A stretch of 64,000 bases of DNA, from assembly GCA_910584165.1 (NCBI GenBank), contig CAJTZU010000005.1:1-64000 (forward strand), given 5' to 3'. The notes under the pieces were generated by a model. The model saw nothing but the letters and a program-made list of their open reading frames with translations. It made no database searches and had not been told where the DNA came from. Shown here one piece after another: positions 43,351 through 51,499 of the stretch. Positions within the stretch are counted from its first letter, which is position 1, and each line of letters begins with the position of its first letter. The DNA comes from an uncultured Bacilli bacterium. GTDB taxonomy: Bacteria; Bacillota_I; Bacilli_A; RF39; UBA660. A program made the translations under genes and the position numbers.

Positions 43351-44235
43351 ATGAAGTTTGGAGATAATTTAAAGAATTTTAGAAAGTCTAAAAAACTATC
43401 ACAAGAGGTATTAGCAGAGAAAGTGGGAGTATCTAGACAATCTGTATCGAAGTGGGAAACGGGAGAAGCTTATCCTGAAATGAATAACATTTTAATGTTG
43501 TGTAAAATATTTCATTGTAATATTAATGAACTAGTGAATGATTCTTTAATGGATGTAAGTTCATTAGATGAAGAAATTAAAATGAATGTAGTGAAATTCA
43601 AAGAAGAAAAACAAAAAAAAGTAAAAGGGATTAGCAAAATAATTTATGTAACATCACGCATTATCCAATGCCTAGTTGGAGGTGCAATAGCATTATTAAT
43701 TCTTTTTATGTTAGTAGTTCCATTTCTTTTAAATCGTGTTAAAATGGATGAAGAAAAAATTGTAGTATTCGGTAGTGAATATTCTTATAGGGTAGAAGGA
43801 AATCTATTTGTCTTAGAAGATTATAAAATAGAAACCCCAAATTCTATCAATATAAAAGAATATCTTTTAAGTCATTCTACTACTTATCATATATTCGCAA
43901 CAGAATATGTACTACTTTGTCTTATTGTTAGCTTAGGAATTTTCTTTTTGTTGTTTCACAATATTGAAAAATTATTCTTAAATATTCATAGAGAAAATAC
44001 ACCGTTTACTTTAGAAAATGTATCTTATATTAAAAGAATAGCTTTTCTTCTAGTACTATTTATAGTAATTCCTAATGTAACAGGATTATTATTTGAATTA
44101 GCCACTCATAGTAATATGGAAATAGAATTAGAAGTGAGTAATTTACTGCTTGCTTTTATCATTGTCATTATTTCCTACATTTTTGAGTATGGTTATGAAA
44201 TTCAGTTAGATTCAAAGGGAAAAATATATGGCTAA
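43351..44235 (+). CDS. HTH (XRE) regulator with four membrane helices (DUF2975-like)
   Basis: 294 residues, AAGGAGGG before the ATG. XRE domain 1-65 (LSQEVLAEKVGVSRQSVSKWETGEAYPE); membrane helices near 107-130, 180-205, 227-250 and 262-280, the last three resembling the DUF2975 topology. An extracytoplasmic loop of about 45 residues follows the first helix. Probably autoregulated through the palindrome at 43283. Overlaps the next gene by 8 nt. Confidence 0.75.
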   Translation: MKFGDNLKNFRKSKKLSQEVLAEKVGVSRQSVSKWETGEAYPEMNNILMLCKIFHCNINELVNDSLMDVSSLDEEIKMNVVKFKEEKQKKVKGISKIIYVTSRIIQCLVGGAIALLILFMLVVPFLLNRVKMDEEKIVVFGSEYSYRVEGNLFVLEDYKIETPNSINIKEYLLSHSTTYHIFATEYVLLCLIVSLGIFFLLFHNIEKLFLNIHRENTPFTLENVSYIKRIAFLLVLFIVIPNVTGLLFELATHSNMEIELEVSNLLLAFIIVIISYIFEYGYEIQLDSKGKIYG

Positions 44236-44464
44236 AATAAATAGAGAAAAAGTAATCATTTTATTACAAGAAAAAAGAAATAGTAGTATAGAAGAGTGTT
44301 CCATAATCTGTGACATTTTAGAGAAGTATTCTATTATTGGAAGGAAAAATAAAGAAAAAATTATAAATGCTTTTAAAGAGTGTTTATCTATTTCGTCTCA
44401 AGAAGCAAATGTACTTTATAATGATTGTATGGAAATTTTAATAAAGGAGAGGATGATATTATAG
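44228..44464 (+). CDS. Small helical protein of unknown function
   Basis: 78 residues, start overlapping the HTH gene. Almost entirely charged helix (IINAFKECLSISSQEANVLYNDCMEILIKE), no membrane segment. Co-translated with the membrane regulator, so perhaps its partner. Family not recognised. Confidence 0.55.
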   Translation: MAKINREKVIILLQEKRNSSIEECSIICDILEKYSIIGRKNKEKIINAFKECLSISSQEANVLYNDCMEILIKERMIL

Positions 44465-44480
44465 TTCTCTTCTTTTTTGT
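44446..44480 (+). terminator. Probable terminator overlapping the gene end
   Basis: AAGGAGAG region pairs with CTCTTCTT around a loop of about 13 nt, with a T-run to 44478. The 5' arm lies inside the coding end of the 78-residue gene. Confidence 0.5.
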
Positions 44481-44504
44481 GAAAAGCATAATTTTTATAT
44501 ATAG

Positions 44505-44588
44505 AAGTGTTATAATTACACTTTTTTATACAAAAAAGTGTAAAAAATACGTTTCTTGTGTTGACTTTCTAAAAAATATATGTAAAAT
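44505..44588 (+). promoter_or_regulatory. Nested inverted repeats and two possible promoters
   Basis: TG-T-TATAAT (44508-44516) lies inside AAGTGT/ACACTT (44505-44523). The next repeat TTACACTTTTTT (44516-44527)/AAAAAAGTGTAA (44532-44543) is perfect over 12 bp. A second promoter TTGACT (44561-44566), 16 nt, TAAAAT (44583-44588) sits 20 nt before the start of the 220-residue gene. Confidence 0.55.
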
Positions 44589-44607
44589 ATGTCTTAGGTG
44601 GTGTGAA

Positions 44608-45270
44608 ATGAAAGGAAAAAATAGTTATTTAGAGCGTCTAGAGAAAGAAGAGTCATCCTTAGTTGTTAGACAACGGCAATTAAAGAAAAAGAGAAGATTT
44701 TATGAGTTATGTCAAATATTTTATGGTGAAGCAATAGATGCTGTTTTAAAACATGTTATTCCAATGATTAGCAAAGTAGAGGGGGTAGAATATGTTGCAC
44801 ATGTCTTTTCTATGACAGAAGAAGATCATTATGAAACAGAATGGGTTTCTCCTTATGAGGGACAATATGGAGTAAATGGTGCAGAATTAGCTGCAACAGC
44901 AGAACCACGCGACAGATTAGTAAAAGGTTCCTCTTTTAGCACGAAAGTAATTACTGATAAAGCAACTTGTGAAACTTTTGAATTACTTGAATTTTCAAAA
45001 TGTAGGGATTATAAAGCTAATTTGTCAAGAATTTTGGCTACTAAAAAATTTGCAACGATAAGAGAATCTGGTATTAAGGCAGAAGATTTCTCAGATATGT
45101 TTCCATATGTTAGTGTTTTTTTAGTACGTTTGATAGAGTGGAGATTAGACAATGAAAAAGTAGAAATTCCATTTGAAATAATGAATCAAAAGGCAGCAGA
45201 GGTAATGAAAGAAACTTTAGAGAAAAATCAATCTAATTCTGTAAAAGTGGCTATTAAGAATGACAACTAA
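44608..45270 (+). CDS. Unrecognised cytoplasmic protein
   Basis: 220 residues from ATG 44608 (TAGGTGGTG upstream); the open frame further upstream covers the promoter. N-terminal charged helices (LERLEKEESSLVVRQRQLKKKRR), then a mixed alpha/beta core (VEYVAHVFSMTEEDHYETEWVSPYEGQYG). No membrane segment, no known motif. Alone on its transcript. Confidence 0.6.
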   Translation: MKGKNSYLERLEKEESSLVVRQRQLKKKRRFYELCQIFYGEAIDAVLKHVIPMISKVEGVEYVAHVFSMTEEDHYETEWVSPYEGQYGVNGAELAATAEPRDRLVKGSSFSTKVITDKATCETFELLEFSKCRDYKANLSRILATKKFATIRESGIKAEDFSDMFPYVSVFLVRLIEWRLDNEKVEIPFEIMNQKAAEVMKETLEKNQSNSVKVAIKNDN

Positions 45271-45375
45271 GTTATTCTTTTTTTGATTCATAAAATAACC
45301 TTTTGAGCAATAAATATTATTAGTAGAATTGAATTCCATTTTTGCATTATACTAATAAGGAATGGTTGTGATAAA

Positions 45376-46173
45376 ATGCATTTTAAATTTAATAAAAAAT
45401 ATATTTTTATTAGTTCCTTTTTATTATTGTCTTTTTTCACTCTTTATCTTCTCCACAAATATCAATTTTTTAGAAATGGAGAAGAAAAGAGCATTGATAA
45501 CAAGGTAAGCGAAGTATTACAAATAACAAATTGTTTTCTTTCTCGAAAAAGAGATTTAAAACAATTTGAAGGTAAAAAACTATTAGCTTTTACTTTTGAT
45601 GACGGTCCTTCTAATCAATCTACTAATAAATTATTAGATAATTTAGATAAGTATAATGCTAGAGTTACTTTTTTTGTTTTAGGAAGTAGAGTGGCGAAGT
45701 ATCAAAACTCTTTAAAACGAGCTTATGAAATGGGAAATCAAATAGGCAGTCATACTTATAGTCATTCTAATTTATATAAATTAGAAAAAAATAAGATAAA
45801 GGAAGAAATGGTAAAAACAAATACAGAAATTAAAAAGCTTATTGGGGAAAATGTTAAATTATTGAGACCTCCTTATGGAAATATTGATTTAGAAATGAAA
45901 AAAATAACCAATCTTTATACAATTCTATGGGATATTGATCCTAAGGATTGGAAATATAAAGATAAAGAGCGAATTGCTAATAATATTGTAAAAAATGCTC
46001 ATGATGGAGGTATAGTTTTATTACATGATATTTATATGACTTCTGTTGATGGGGCTTTATTAGCTATGGAGCGTTTGGAAAAAGAAGGATATGCTTTTGT
46101 TACTATTGACGAGATGGTAGAATTAAAAGGAATTACATTAGATAAAAATAAAACTTATTTTTATTTTAACTAA
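45376..46173 (+). CDS. Polysaccharide deacetylase (NodB domain), membrane-anchored
   Basis: 265 residues. One N-terminal membrane helix (about 9-27), then a NodB domain: AFTFDDGPS (base and metal Asp), GSHTYSHSN (H-x3-H), RPPYGN, WDIDPKDW and IVLLHDIY. These are the five motifs of carbohydrate esterase family 4; likely removes acetyl groups from peptidoglycan or chitooligosaccharide outside the membrane, conferring lysozyme tolerance. Confidence 0.85.
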   Translation: MHFKFNKKYIFISSFLLLSFFTLYLLHKYQFFRNGEEKSIDNKVSEVLQITNCFLSRKRDLKQFEGKKLLAFTFDDGPSNQSTNKLLDNLDKYNARVTFFVLGSRVAKYQNSLKRAYEMGNQIGSHTYSHSNLYKLEKNKIKEEMVKTNTEIKKLIGENVKLLRPPYGNIDLEMKKITNLYTILWDIDPKDWKYKDKERIANNIVKNAHDGGIVLLHDIYMTSVDGALLAMERLEKEGYAFVTIDEMVELKGITLDKNKTYFYFN

Positions 46174-46238
46174 TATGTAAATGTATAAAGAAAAGAATAT
46201 TAATAGGAGTTTTTATTTGCTTTTTATTAGGTATTATC

Positions 46239-46847
46239 ATGGTATTTGGAATAAATCTTTTTGTGAAACAATCTACTAAAAAACAAATTTTAACAGGGGA
46301 AAAAGCTTCTCATTTAGAAAATGTAGATTGTATTTTGATATTAGGAGCGGGAGTTTGGAAAGATAAACCTAGTCCTATGTTAAAAGATAGATTAGAAAAA
46401 GGAATAGAACTGTATAAGGCAGGAGTGGCTCCTAAAATTATTATGAGTGGTGACCATGGTAAAGAAAGTTATGATGAAGTTAATTTAATGAAAGAATATG
46501 CTATTGAAAAAGGCGTTCCTTCTGAAGACATTTTTATGGACCATGCAGGATTTTCAACCTATGATAGTATTTATCGAGCAAGAGATATTTTTAAAGTAAA
46601 AAAGATGATTATTGTTACACAGAAATTCCATTTGTATCGTGCCCTTTATCTTTCTAATAAATTAGGAATAGAGGCATATGGAGTAATGGCAGAACCTATT
46701 AAATATTCTGGACAATTTTATAGGGAATTAAGAGAAATATTAGCTAGAGATAAGGACTTTATAAAAGCTATTGTAAAACCTAAACCTACTTACTTGGGAG
46801 AAAGTATCCCTGTTAATGGTAATGGTGATGAAACTAATGATAAATAG
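46239..46847 (+). CDS. SanA/YdcF-like DUF218 membrane protein, possibly 5'-frameshifted
   Basis: 202 residues from ATG 46239. DUF218 core: DCILILGAGVWKDKPSPMLKDRLEKG, PKIIMSGDHG, STYDSIYRARDIF, VTQKFHLYRALYLSNKLG. Annotated from ATG 46239 the protein keeps only half a membrane helix. An ATG at 46181 gives MYKE, and removing one A from the AAAA run at 46191-46194 would join it to RILIGVFICFLLGIIMVFG, a complete anchor. So either the start is internal or the gene carries a one-base insertion. Confidence 0.7.
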   Translation: MVFGINLFVKQSTKKQILTGEKASHLENVDCILILGAGVWKDKPSPMLKDRLEKGIELYKAGVAPKIIMSGDHGKESYDEVNLMKEYAIEKGVPSEDIFMDHAGFSTYDSIYRARDIFKVKKMIIVTQKFHLYRALYLSNKLGIEAYGVMAEPIKYSGQFYRELREILARDKDFIKAIVKPKPTYLGESIPVNGNGDETNDK

Positions 46848-46851
46848 ATAT

Positions 46852-46920
46852 GAAACAAATTTGCTTAGTTTGTTTCTTCTAAAAAAGAAACTAGAAATCG
46901 TTTCTTTTTTATTGTATAAT
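46852..46920 (+). terminator. Paired hairpins with alternative fold, then a -10
   Basis: GAAACAAA (46852-46859)/TTTGTTTC (46869-46876), then AAAGAAAC (46884-46891)/GTTTCTTT (46900-46907) with T-run to 46910. GTTTCT of the first can also pair with AGAAAC of the second. TATAAT at 46915-46920 drives the GDPD gene. Confidence 0.7.
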
Positions 46921-46942
46921 GATATTGTTTTAGAGGGAAAAA

Positions 46943-46966
46943 ATGACCTTTAAAAGGATGATGTAA
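46943..46966 (+). CDS. Possible 7-codon upstream ORF (MTFKRMM)
   Basis: ATG 46943 follows GAGGG by 5 nt; the TAA at 46964-46966 abuts the GDPD start codon. Could couple translation of the downstream gene. Confidence 0.35.
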   Translation: MTFKRMM

Positions 46967-48787
46967 ATGAAGAATGTGAAAAAAGTAATAGATTTTATTC
47001 GATATAATATAATTGCTTTGGTAGGATTTGAAGCAGTTTTTAAATTAGTAAGTTTTTTAATTTTTATGCCTTTATTCTTGCATATTTTTGATTTTATTAT
47101 GAAAGTTACTGGGTACTCTTATTTAACTTTTGAAAATATTTTTTCTTTTTTATTAAATCCCATTACTTTTATTATGCTTTTATTTTTGATTTTATTAATG
47201 ACAATTTATACTATGTTTGATATTACAACAATTATTGTTATATTGGATGGTTCTTATCAGAAAAAGAAAGTAAAAGTAGTAGATGCAATTCGAATTTCTT
47301 TGCATAAATGTAAAAAAATTTTTCATTTTCGAAATATTCCATTAGCATTTTTAGTTCTTTTTATGATACCGTTTTTAAACTTAGGCTTAGCTTCAAGTTT
47401 TATTTCTACTATTAAAATACCAGAATTTATAAATGAATTTATTTTTCAAAATGACATTTTATTGCCTATTTTTTCAATTGTGGTTATTTTTTTAAGTGTT
47501 GTTTTATTTAGATGGCTCTATTCTTTGCATTACTTTGTATTAGAAGATATTTCTTTTAAAGAAGCTAGAAGAAAAAGTGCTGAGCTAGGAAAGAAAAATC
47601 ATACAAAAGATTGGTTTTCTGTTGAATTAGTGCAACTAGCTTTAGGATTTTTTTATATTTTATTTATTATATTGGGAATTCTATTGATTATTGGATTAGA
47701 TAGAGTTTTTGCTAATATCATTTTAAAAAGCATTACTGCTACTGTCATTTGGATATTTATTGCTTTTTCTTTTTTAATAGTAACAATTTTATCGACACCT
47801 ATTAGCTATGCAACTATTAGTGCACTTTATTATTTTAGAAAAGAAAAAAAACAGGAAACAATACAAAATATTTCTTTTCATATCAGTAGTGAAAATAAAA
47901 TTATGAATTTGAAATTAAGAAAATTAGGCATTTTCTTTTATCTTTTAGCTATTCTTTTTGGTTCTATTTTTACATATGGATTATATAAGGGTTCTTACAA
48001 TTTAAATATTGAACATATTAGAAGACAAGAAGTAACGGCTCATAGAGGATCCTCTATTCATTATCCAGAAAATACTATGAGTGCTTTTATGGCTGCCAAA
48101 GAAGAAGGTGCTGATTGGATTGAATTAGATGTCCAACAAACAAGAGATGGAAAAATTATTGTAATGCATGACACGAACTTTAAGAGAACTGCTGGAGTGA
48201 ATAAACATGCTTGGGAATTAACTTACGAAGAAATAAAAGACTTTGATGTTGGAAGTTTTAAAGATAAAAAGTTTAAGGGAGAGCATGTTCCTCTTTTAGA
48301 AGAAGTAATCAAGTTTGCTAAGGAAAATAATATCAAATTAAATATTGAATTAAAACCTACAGGGCATGAAGAAAATTTTGAAAAAAATGTTATTGATATT
48401 ATTAATAAGTATTCTTTTCAAAATAGTTGTGTTGTTACTTCGCAAATATATGAAGTTTTGAAAAATGTAAAAGAATATGATTTTCATATAAAAACAGTTT
48501 ATGTAATGAGTTTAGCGTATGGAGATATTACCGCTTTGCAAGAAGCAGATCATTTTAGTATTGAAGCAACAAGTGTTACCCAAAACTTGGTAGATAGAGT
48601 TCATAAAGAAGGAAAAGAACTTTATGTATGGACAGTTAATACTGAAGAAAATATTCGTAAAATGATAAAATTAAAAGTAGATAATATTATTACGGATAAT
48701 ATAGAATTAGCTAAAGAAACAATTTATTCTAGTAGGACGAGTAATTTAATTAATGAATATATTGAATTTATTGATAGAATTTTTTAG
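46967..48787 (+). CDS. Glycerophosphodiester phosphodiesterase with N-terminal membrane domain
   Basis: 606 residues. Residues 1-350 hold about seven membrane helices (GPDPase_memb-type domain); the last 250 are a GDPD domain: TAHRGSSIHYPENTMSAF, WIELDVQQTRDGKIIVMHD, LNIELKPTG and VWTVN-TEENI. It should cleave glycerophosphodiesters (lipid or teichoic acid fragments) to glycerol-3-phosphate. Translation probably starts from GGATGATGTAA after or with the short upstream ORF. Confidence 0.88.
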   Translation: MKNVKKVIDFIRYNIIALVGFEAVFKLVSFLIFMPLFLHIFDFIMKVTGYSYLTFENIFSFLLNPITFIMLLFLILLMTIYTMFDITTIIVILDGSYQKKKVKVVDAIRISLHKCKKIFHFRNIPLAFLVLFMIPFLNLGLASSFISTIKIPEFINEFIFQNDILLPIFSIVVIFLSVVLFRWLYSLHYFVLEDISFKEARRKSAELGKKNHTKDWFSVELVQLALGFFYILFIILGILLIIGLDRVFANIILKSITATVIWIFIAFSFLIVTILSTPISYATISALYYFRKEKKQETIQNISFHISSENKIMNLKLRKLGIFFYLLAILFGSIFTYGLYKGSYNLNIEHIRRQEVTAHRGSSIHYPENTMSAFMAAKEEGADWIELDVQQTRDGKIIVMHDTNFKRTAGVNKHAWELTYEEIKDFDVGSFKDKKFKGEHVPLLEEVIKFAKENNIKLNIELKPTGHEENFEKNVIDIINKYSFQNSCVVTSQIYEVLKNVKEYDFHIKTVYVMSLAYGDITALQEADHFSIEATSVTQNLVDRVHKEGKELYVWTVNTEENIRKMIKLKVDNIITDNIELAKETIYSSRTSNLINEYIEFIDRIF

Positions 48788-48797
48788 GTGAGATAGT

Positions 48798-49682
48798 ATG
48801 ATTTTAAATGTAAGTGGTAGAACAGATATAGTCGCATTTTATTCAGAATGGTTTTGGAATCGTTATCAAGAAGGATTTCTAGATGTTAGGAATCCTTTTC
48901 ATCGTAAATTAGTAAGTAGAATTTCTTTTAAAGATGTGGATTTAATTTTATTTTGTACCAAAAATCCAATTCCTATTTTAAAATATTTAGATAAGATAGA
49001 AAAACCGATTTTATTTCATGTTACGCTTACCCCTTATAAAAAGGATATAGAGCCTAATGTTCCTCCAAAAGGTGAAGTAATAGAAGCTATTAAAAAAATT
49101 TCTACTATTATTGGTATAGAAAATATATATGTGAGGTATGACCCTATTTTTTTGAGTGATAAATATACACTAGAATATCACAAGAAAGCATTTTCTCATA
49201 TGTGCTCTTTACTAGATGGCTATATTAGTCATATTATTGTATCTTTTTTAGATGATTATAAAAATGTTAGAAATCATAAATCAATTTTAAAGTATCAAGA
49301 GTTAACAGAATCTGATTATGAGGAAATAGGAAGGTCTTTTAGTAAAATTGCTTCTAACTATCATATGACAGTTCAAACTTGTTTTGAAGAAAGAAATTTA
49401 TTAGAGTATGGATTTATGAAACAAGATTGTCTTTCTCATGAACTTGCTTGGCGTTTAACTGGTAAGACTTATTCTAAATGGAAGGCTAGAAAAGGTAAGC
49501 TGTGTCATTGTGTAGAAATGGTTGATGTAGGCGATTATAATTCGTGTAGTCATTTTTGTAGATATTGTTATGCGAATTATGATGAAAAGAAAGTAAAAGA
49601 AAATTGTAAAAAGCATGATGCATCTTCTTCTTTATTAATAGGAAAATTAGAAAGTGATGATACTATTAAAGAAAGAAAATAA
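48798..49682 (+). CDS. DUF1848 family protein
   Basis: 294 residues after AGGTGAG. VSGRTDIVAFYSEWFWNRYQEGF, FCTKNPIPIL, FHVTLTPY and YVRYDPIFL match DUF1848, a TIM-barrel-like family. The C-terminal CHCVEMVDVGDYNSCSHFCRYCYAN supplies cysteines for an iron-sulfur or zinc site. Activity unknown. 10 nt after the GDPD gene. Confidence 0.8.
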   Translation: MILNVSGRTDIVAFYSEWFWNRYQEGFLDVRNPFHRKLVSRISFKDVDLILFCTKNPIPILKYLDKIEKPILFHVTLTPYKKDIEPNVPPKGEVIEAIKKISTIIGIENIYVRYDPIFLSDKYTLEYHKKAFSHMCSLLDGYISHIIVSFLDDYKNVRNHKSILKYQELTESDYEEIGRSFSKIASNYHMTVQTCFEERNLLEYGFMKQDCLSHELAWRLTGKTYSKWKARKGKLCHCVEMVDVGDYNSCSHFCRYCYANYDEKKVKENCKKHDASSSLLIGKLESDDTIKERK

Positions 49683-49701
49683 GAAGTGTAAAAAGTACGT
49701 A

Positions 49702-49730
49702 TTTACATTTCAGTTTGGTTTTGATATAAT
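49702..49730 (+). promoter_or_regulatory. Promoter of the deaminase gene
   Basis: TTTACA (49702-49707), 17 nt, TATAAT (49725-49730), TG before the -10. The TTTACA is also one arm of a TGTAAA/TTTACA repeat. Confidence 0.75.
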
Positions 49731-49759
49731 GAAATTGAAAATGGAAGTGAGGATGTAAA

Positions 49760-50248
49760 ATGGAAAGAATTGACAAAATTAATTATTATTTAGACATGGC
49801 TGAAGTAGCGCTTGAAAGAGGTACATGCATTAGAAGAAATTATGGTGCAGTCATTATAAAAAACGATGAAGTTGTATCAACTGGTTATGTAGGTGCACCT
49901 CGTGGTAGAAAAAATTGTTGTGAATTAAAGGAATGTATTCGTGAAAAATTAAAAGTTCCAAGAGGAGAACGTTATGAAATGTGTCGCAGTGTTCATGCGG
50001 AACAGAATGCAATTATCAGTGCAGAAAGAAGTAAAATGATAGGAGCTACTTTATTTTTATGTGGTAAGAGTTATTCGGATGGAGAATATGTAGCAAACTC
50101 CAACCCATGCGCACTTTGTAAAAGAATGATTATTAATGCTGGAATTAAAGACATTTATATTAGAGATTCTAAAACAGAATATCGTCATGTTTTAGTAAGC
50201 GAATATGTTGAAAATGATGAATCTTTGGAAGGTATCAAAGGATATTAA
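49760..50248 (+). CDS. dCMP deaminase-like cytidine/deoxycytidylate deaminase
   Basis: 162 residues. Zinc motifs SVHAEQNAI (HAE) and NPCALCKRMI (PCxxC), plus GAVIIKNDEVVSTGYVGAPRG as in dCMP deaminase/ComEB. Family members deaminate dCMP to dUMP for dTTP synthesis. Alone on its transcript. Confidence 0.85.
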   Translation: MERIDKINYYLDMAEVALERGTCIRRNYGAVIIKNDEVVSTGYVGAPRGRKNCCELKECIREKLKVPRGERYEMCRSVHAEQNAIISAERSKMIGATLFLCGKSYSDGEYVANSNPCALCKRMIINAGIKDIYIRDSKTEYRHVLVSEYVENDESLEGIKGY

Positions 50249-50251
50249 AAT

Positions 50252-50280
50252 TAGACATTTCAAATATTTTGTTGTATAAT
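50252..50280 (+). promoter_or_regulatory. Promoter of the riboswitch-controlled antiporter
   Basis: TAGACA (50252-50257), 17 nt, TATAAT (50275-50280), directly before the structured leader. Confidence 0.7.
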
Positions 50281-50287
50281 ATTATTT

Positions 50288-50379
50288 GAATGAGGGAGTA
50301 ATTGGCATAGACTAACTATGTAATAAAGCCAACAACCGATATTTTTATCTGGTTTTATTTTAAATGATGAGACTCGTTT
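50288..50379 (+). ncRNA. Candidate yybP-ykoY (manganese) riboswitch aptamer
   Basis: P1: GAATGAG (50288-50294) with CTCGTTT (50373-50379). Just inside are the two strands expected of the family: GGAGTAA on the 5' side and GATGAGA on the 3' side. One arm: TTGGC (50302-50306)/GCCAA with inner CATAG/CTATG; second arm: AACC-GAT/ATC-T-GGTT around ATTTTT. The aptamer sits between a promoter and a terminator upstream of a cation antiporter. Identification is by eye and from memory of the consensus. Confidence 0.65.
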
Positions 50380-50412
50380 GCAACCTATTAATTGCAGACT
50401 GAGTCTCTTTTT
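50369..50412 (+). terminator. Riboswitch expression-platform terminator
   Basis: GAGACTC (50369-50375)/GAGTCTC (50401-50407) plus inner TTTGCAA/TTGCAGA, then TTTTT. Its 5' strand overlaps the 3' strand of aptamer P1, so a ligand-stabilised P1 would prevent termination (an ON switch). Confidence 0.8.
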
Positions 50413-50436
50413 GTAGGTTTGAAAGGTGGAGAAAAA

Positions 50437-51384
50437 ATGCTTGTATCTGTTCTATTTATACTTGTTGGGTTTGTGTTATTAATTAAGGGAGCTGATTTTT
50501 TAGTAGATGGTTCTAGTAATATTGCTAAAAAGTTTCATATACCAGAAATTATTATTGGTCTTACTATTGTATCAATTGGTACTTCTATGCCAGAATTATT
50601 TGTAAGTGTTACTTCTGCTTTAGATGGATATTCTGATATGGCTATGGGGAATATTATTGGTTCTAATGTATGTAATTTACTTTTAATTTTAGGAATTTCT
50701 ACTATTATTAAGCCAGTAAAGTTTCAAAAAGAAACTAGATTAATTGAAATTCCAATGTGTTTTATTTTAACAGTTATTTTTATGATTATTTGTAATATTA
50801 ATAAAGATGTCTCTAGAAATGATGCAATATTATTAATTGTTTTATTTATACTATTTATTTTATACACTATTTTTATGGGAATTAAAGGAAACTCTTTGGA
50901 AGAAAAAAAAGCAGAAGAGCAAAAAGAAAATATTTCTGTTTTAAAAAGTATATTCTATATTATTCTTGGTGTTATTGGTTTAAAAATAGGGGGAGATTTA
51001 ACAGTTGATCATTCTGTAATGATTGCTGAGCAATTTCATATTAGTGAAAAAGTTATTAGTTTGACGATATTAGCAATCGGTACTAGTCTCCCAGAATTAG
51101 TAACAAGTGTTACAGCAGCAATTAAAGGAAATAGTGATATTGCCATTGGAAATATTATTGGTTCTAATATTTTTAATATGTTATTGATTATAGGGGTATC
51201 TTCTATGATAAGTCCAATTGCTTATAATGTATCTTATAATTTACAAATGTATATTTTGTTGGGTGGTACTTTACTTTTAGCGTTTTTCCCAGTAATTCCT
51301 CCTAGAAATGAAATGAGTCGCTCTAATGGAATTATTTATTTAATGTCTTATATTGTTTACTTAGCTCTTTTATTTATTATTTAA
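50437..51384 (+). CDS. CaCA-family Ca2+(Mn2+)/Na+ or H+ antiporter
   Basis: 315 residues from ATG 50437 (AAAGGTGGAG); the frame continues up into the terminator, where TTG 50392 is excluded. Two homologous halves of five helices each carry the alpha repeats: GLTIVSIGTSMPELFVSVTSAL...GNIIGSNVCN and LTILAIGTSLPELVTSVTAAI...GNIIGSNIFN. The Glu in each SxPE motif binds cation. YrbG-type exchangers move Ca2+; the candidate manganese riboswitch upstream suggests Mn2+ export here. Confidence 0.85.
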   Translation: MLVSVLFILVGFVLLIKGADFLVDGSSNIAKKFHIPEIIIGLTIVSIGTSMPELFVSVTSALDGYSDMAMGNIIGSNVCNLLLILGISTIIKPVKFQKETRLIEIPMCFILTVIFMIICNINKDVSRNDAILLIVLFILFILYTIFMGIKGNSLEEKKAEEQKENISVLKSIFYIILGVIGLKIGGDLTVDHSVMIAEQFHISEKVISLTILAIGTSLPELVTSVTAAIKGNSDIAIGNIIGSNIFNMLLIIGVSSMISPIAYNVSYNLQMYILLGGTLLLAFFPVIPPRNEMSRSNGIIYLMSYIVYLALLFII

Positions 51385-51417
51385 AGCAAGTTCTCTACTT
51401 GCTTTTTTGTGATATAC
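51383..51417 (+). terminator. Terminator followed by TG-A-TATACT
   Basis: AAGCAAGT (51383-51390)/ACTTGCTT (51396-51403), T-run to 51407, then TG, A, TATACT (51412-51417). Confidence 0.8.
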
Positions 51418-51446
51418 TAAAAATAGAAAAAATTTAAAATTAGGTA

Positions 51447-51477
51447 TTGACCTTACCCTTAGGGAATAGTCTATAGT
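51447..51477 (+). promoter_or_regulatory. MerR-type promoter with 19-nt spacer
   Basis: TTGACC (51447-51452), 19-nt spacer holding the dyad centred on CCCTTAGGG, then TATAGT (51472-51477). The over-long spacer with central dyad is the hallmark of MerR-activated promoters. Confidence 0.85.
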
Positions 51478-51499
51478 GATACTTGAAAGGAGGAAAAAT

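Noticed and set aside
50392..50436. Upstream start for the CaCA antiporter
   Set aside because: It lies within the terminator hairpin; the ribosome site AAAGGTGGAG fits ATG 50437.
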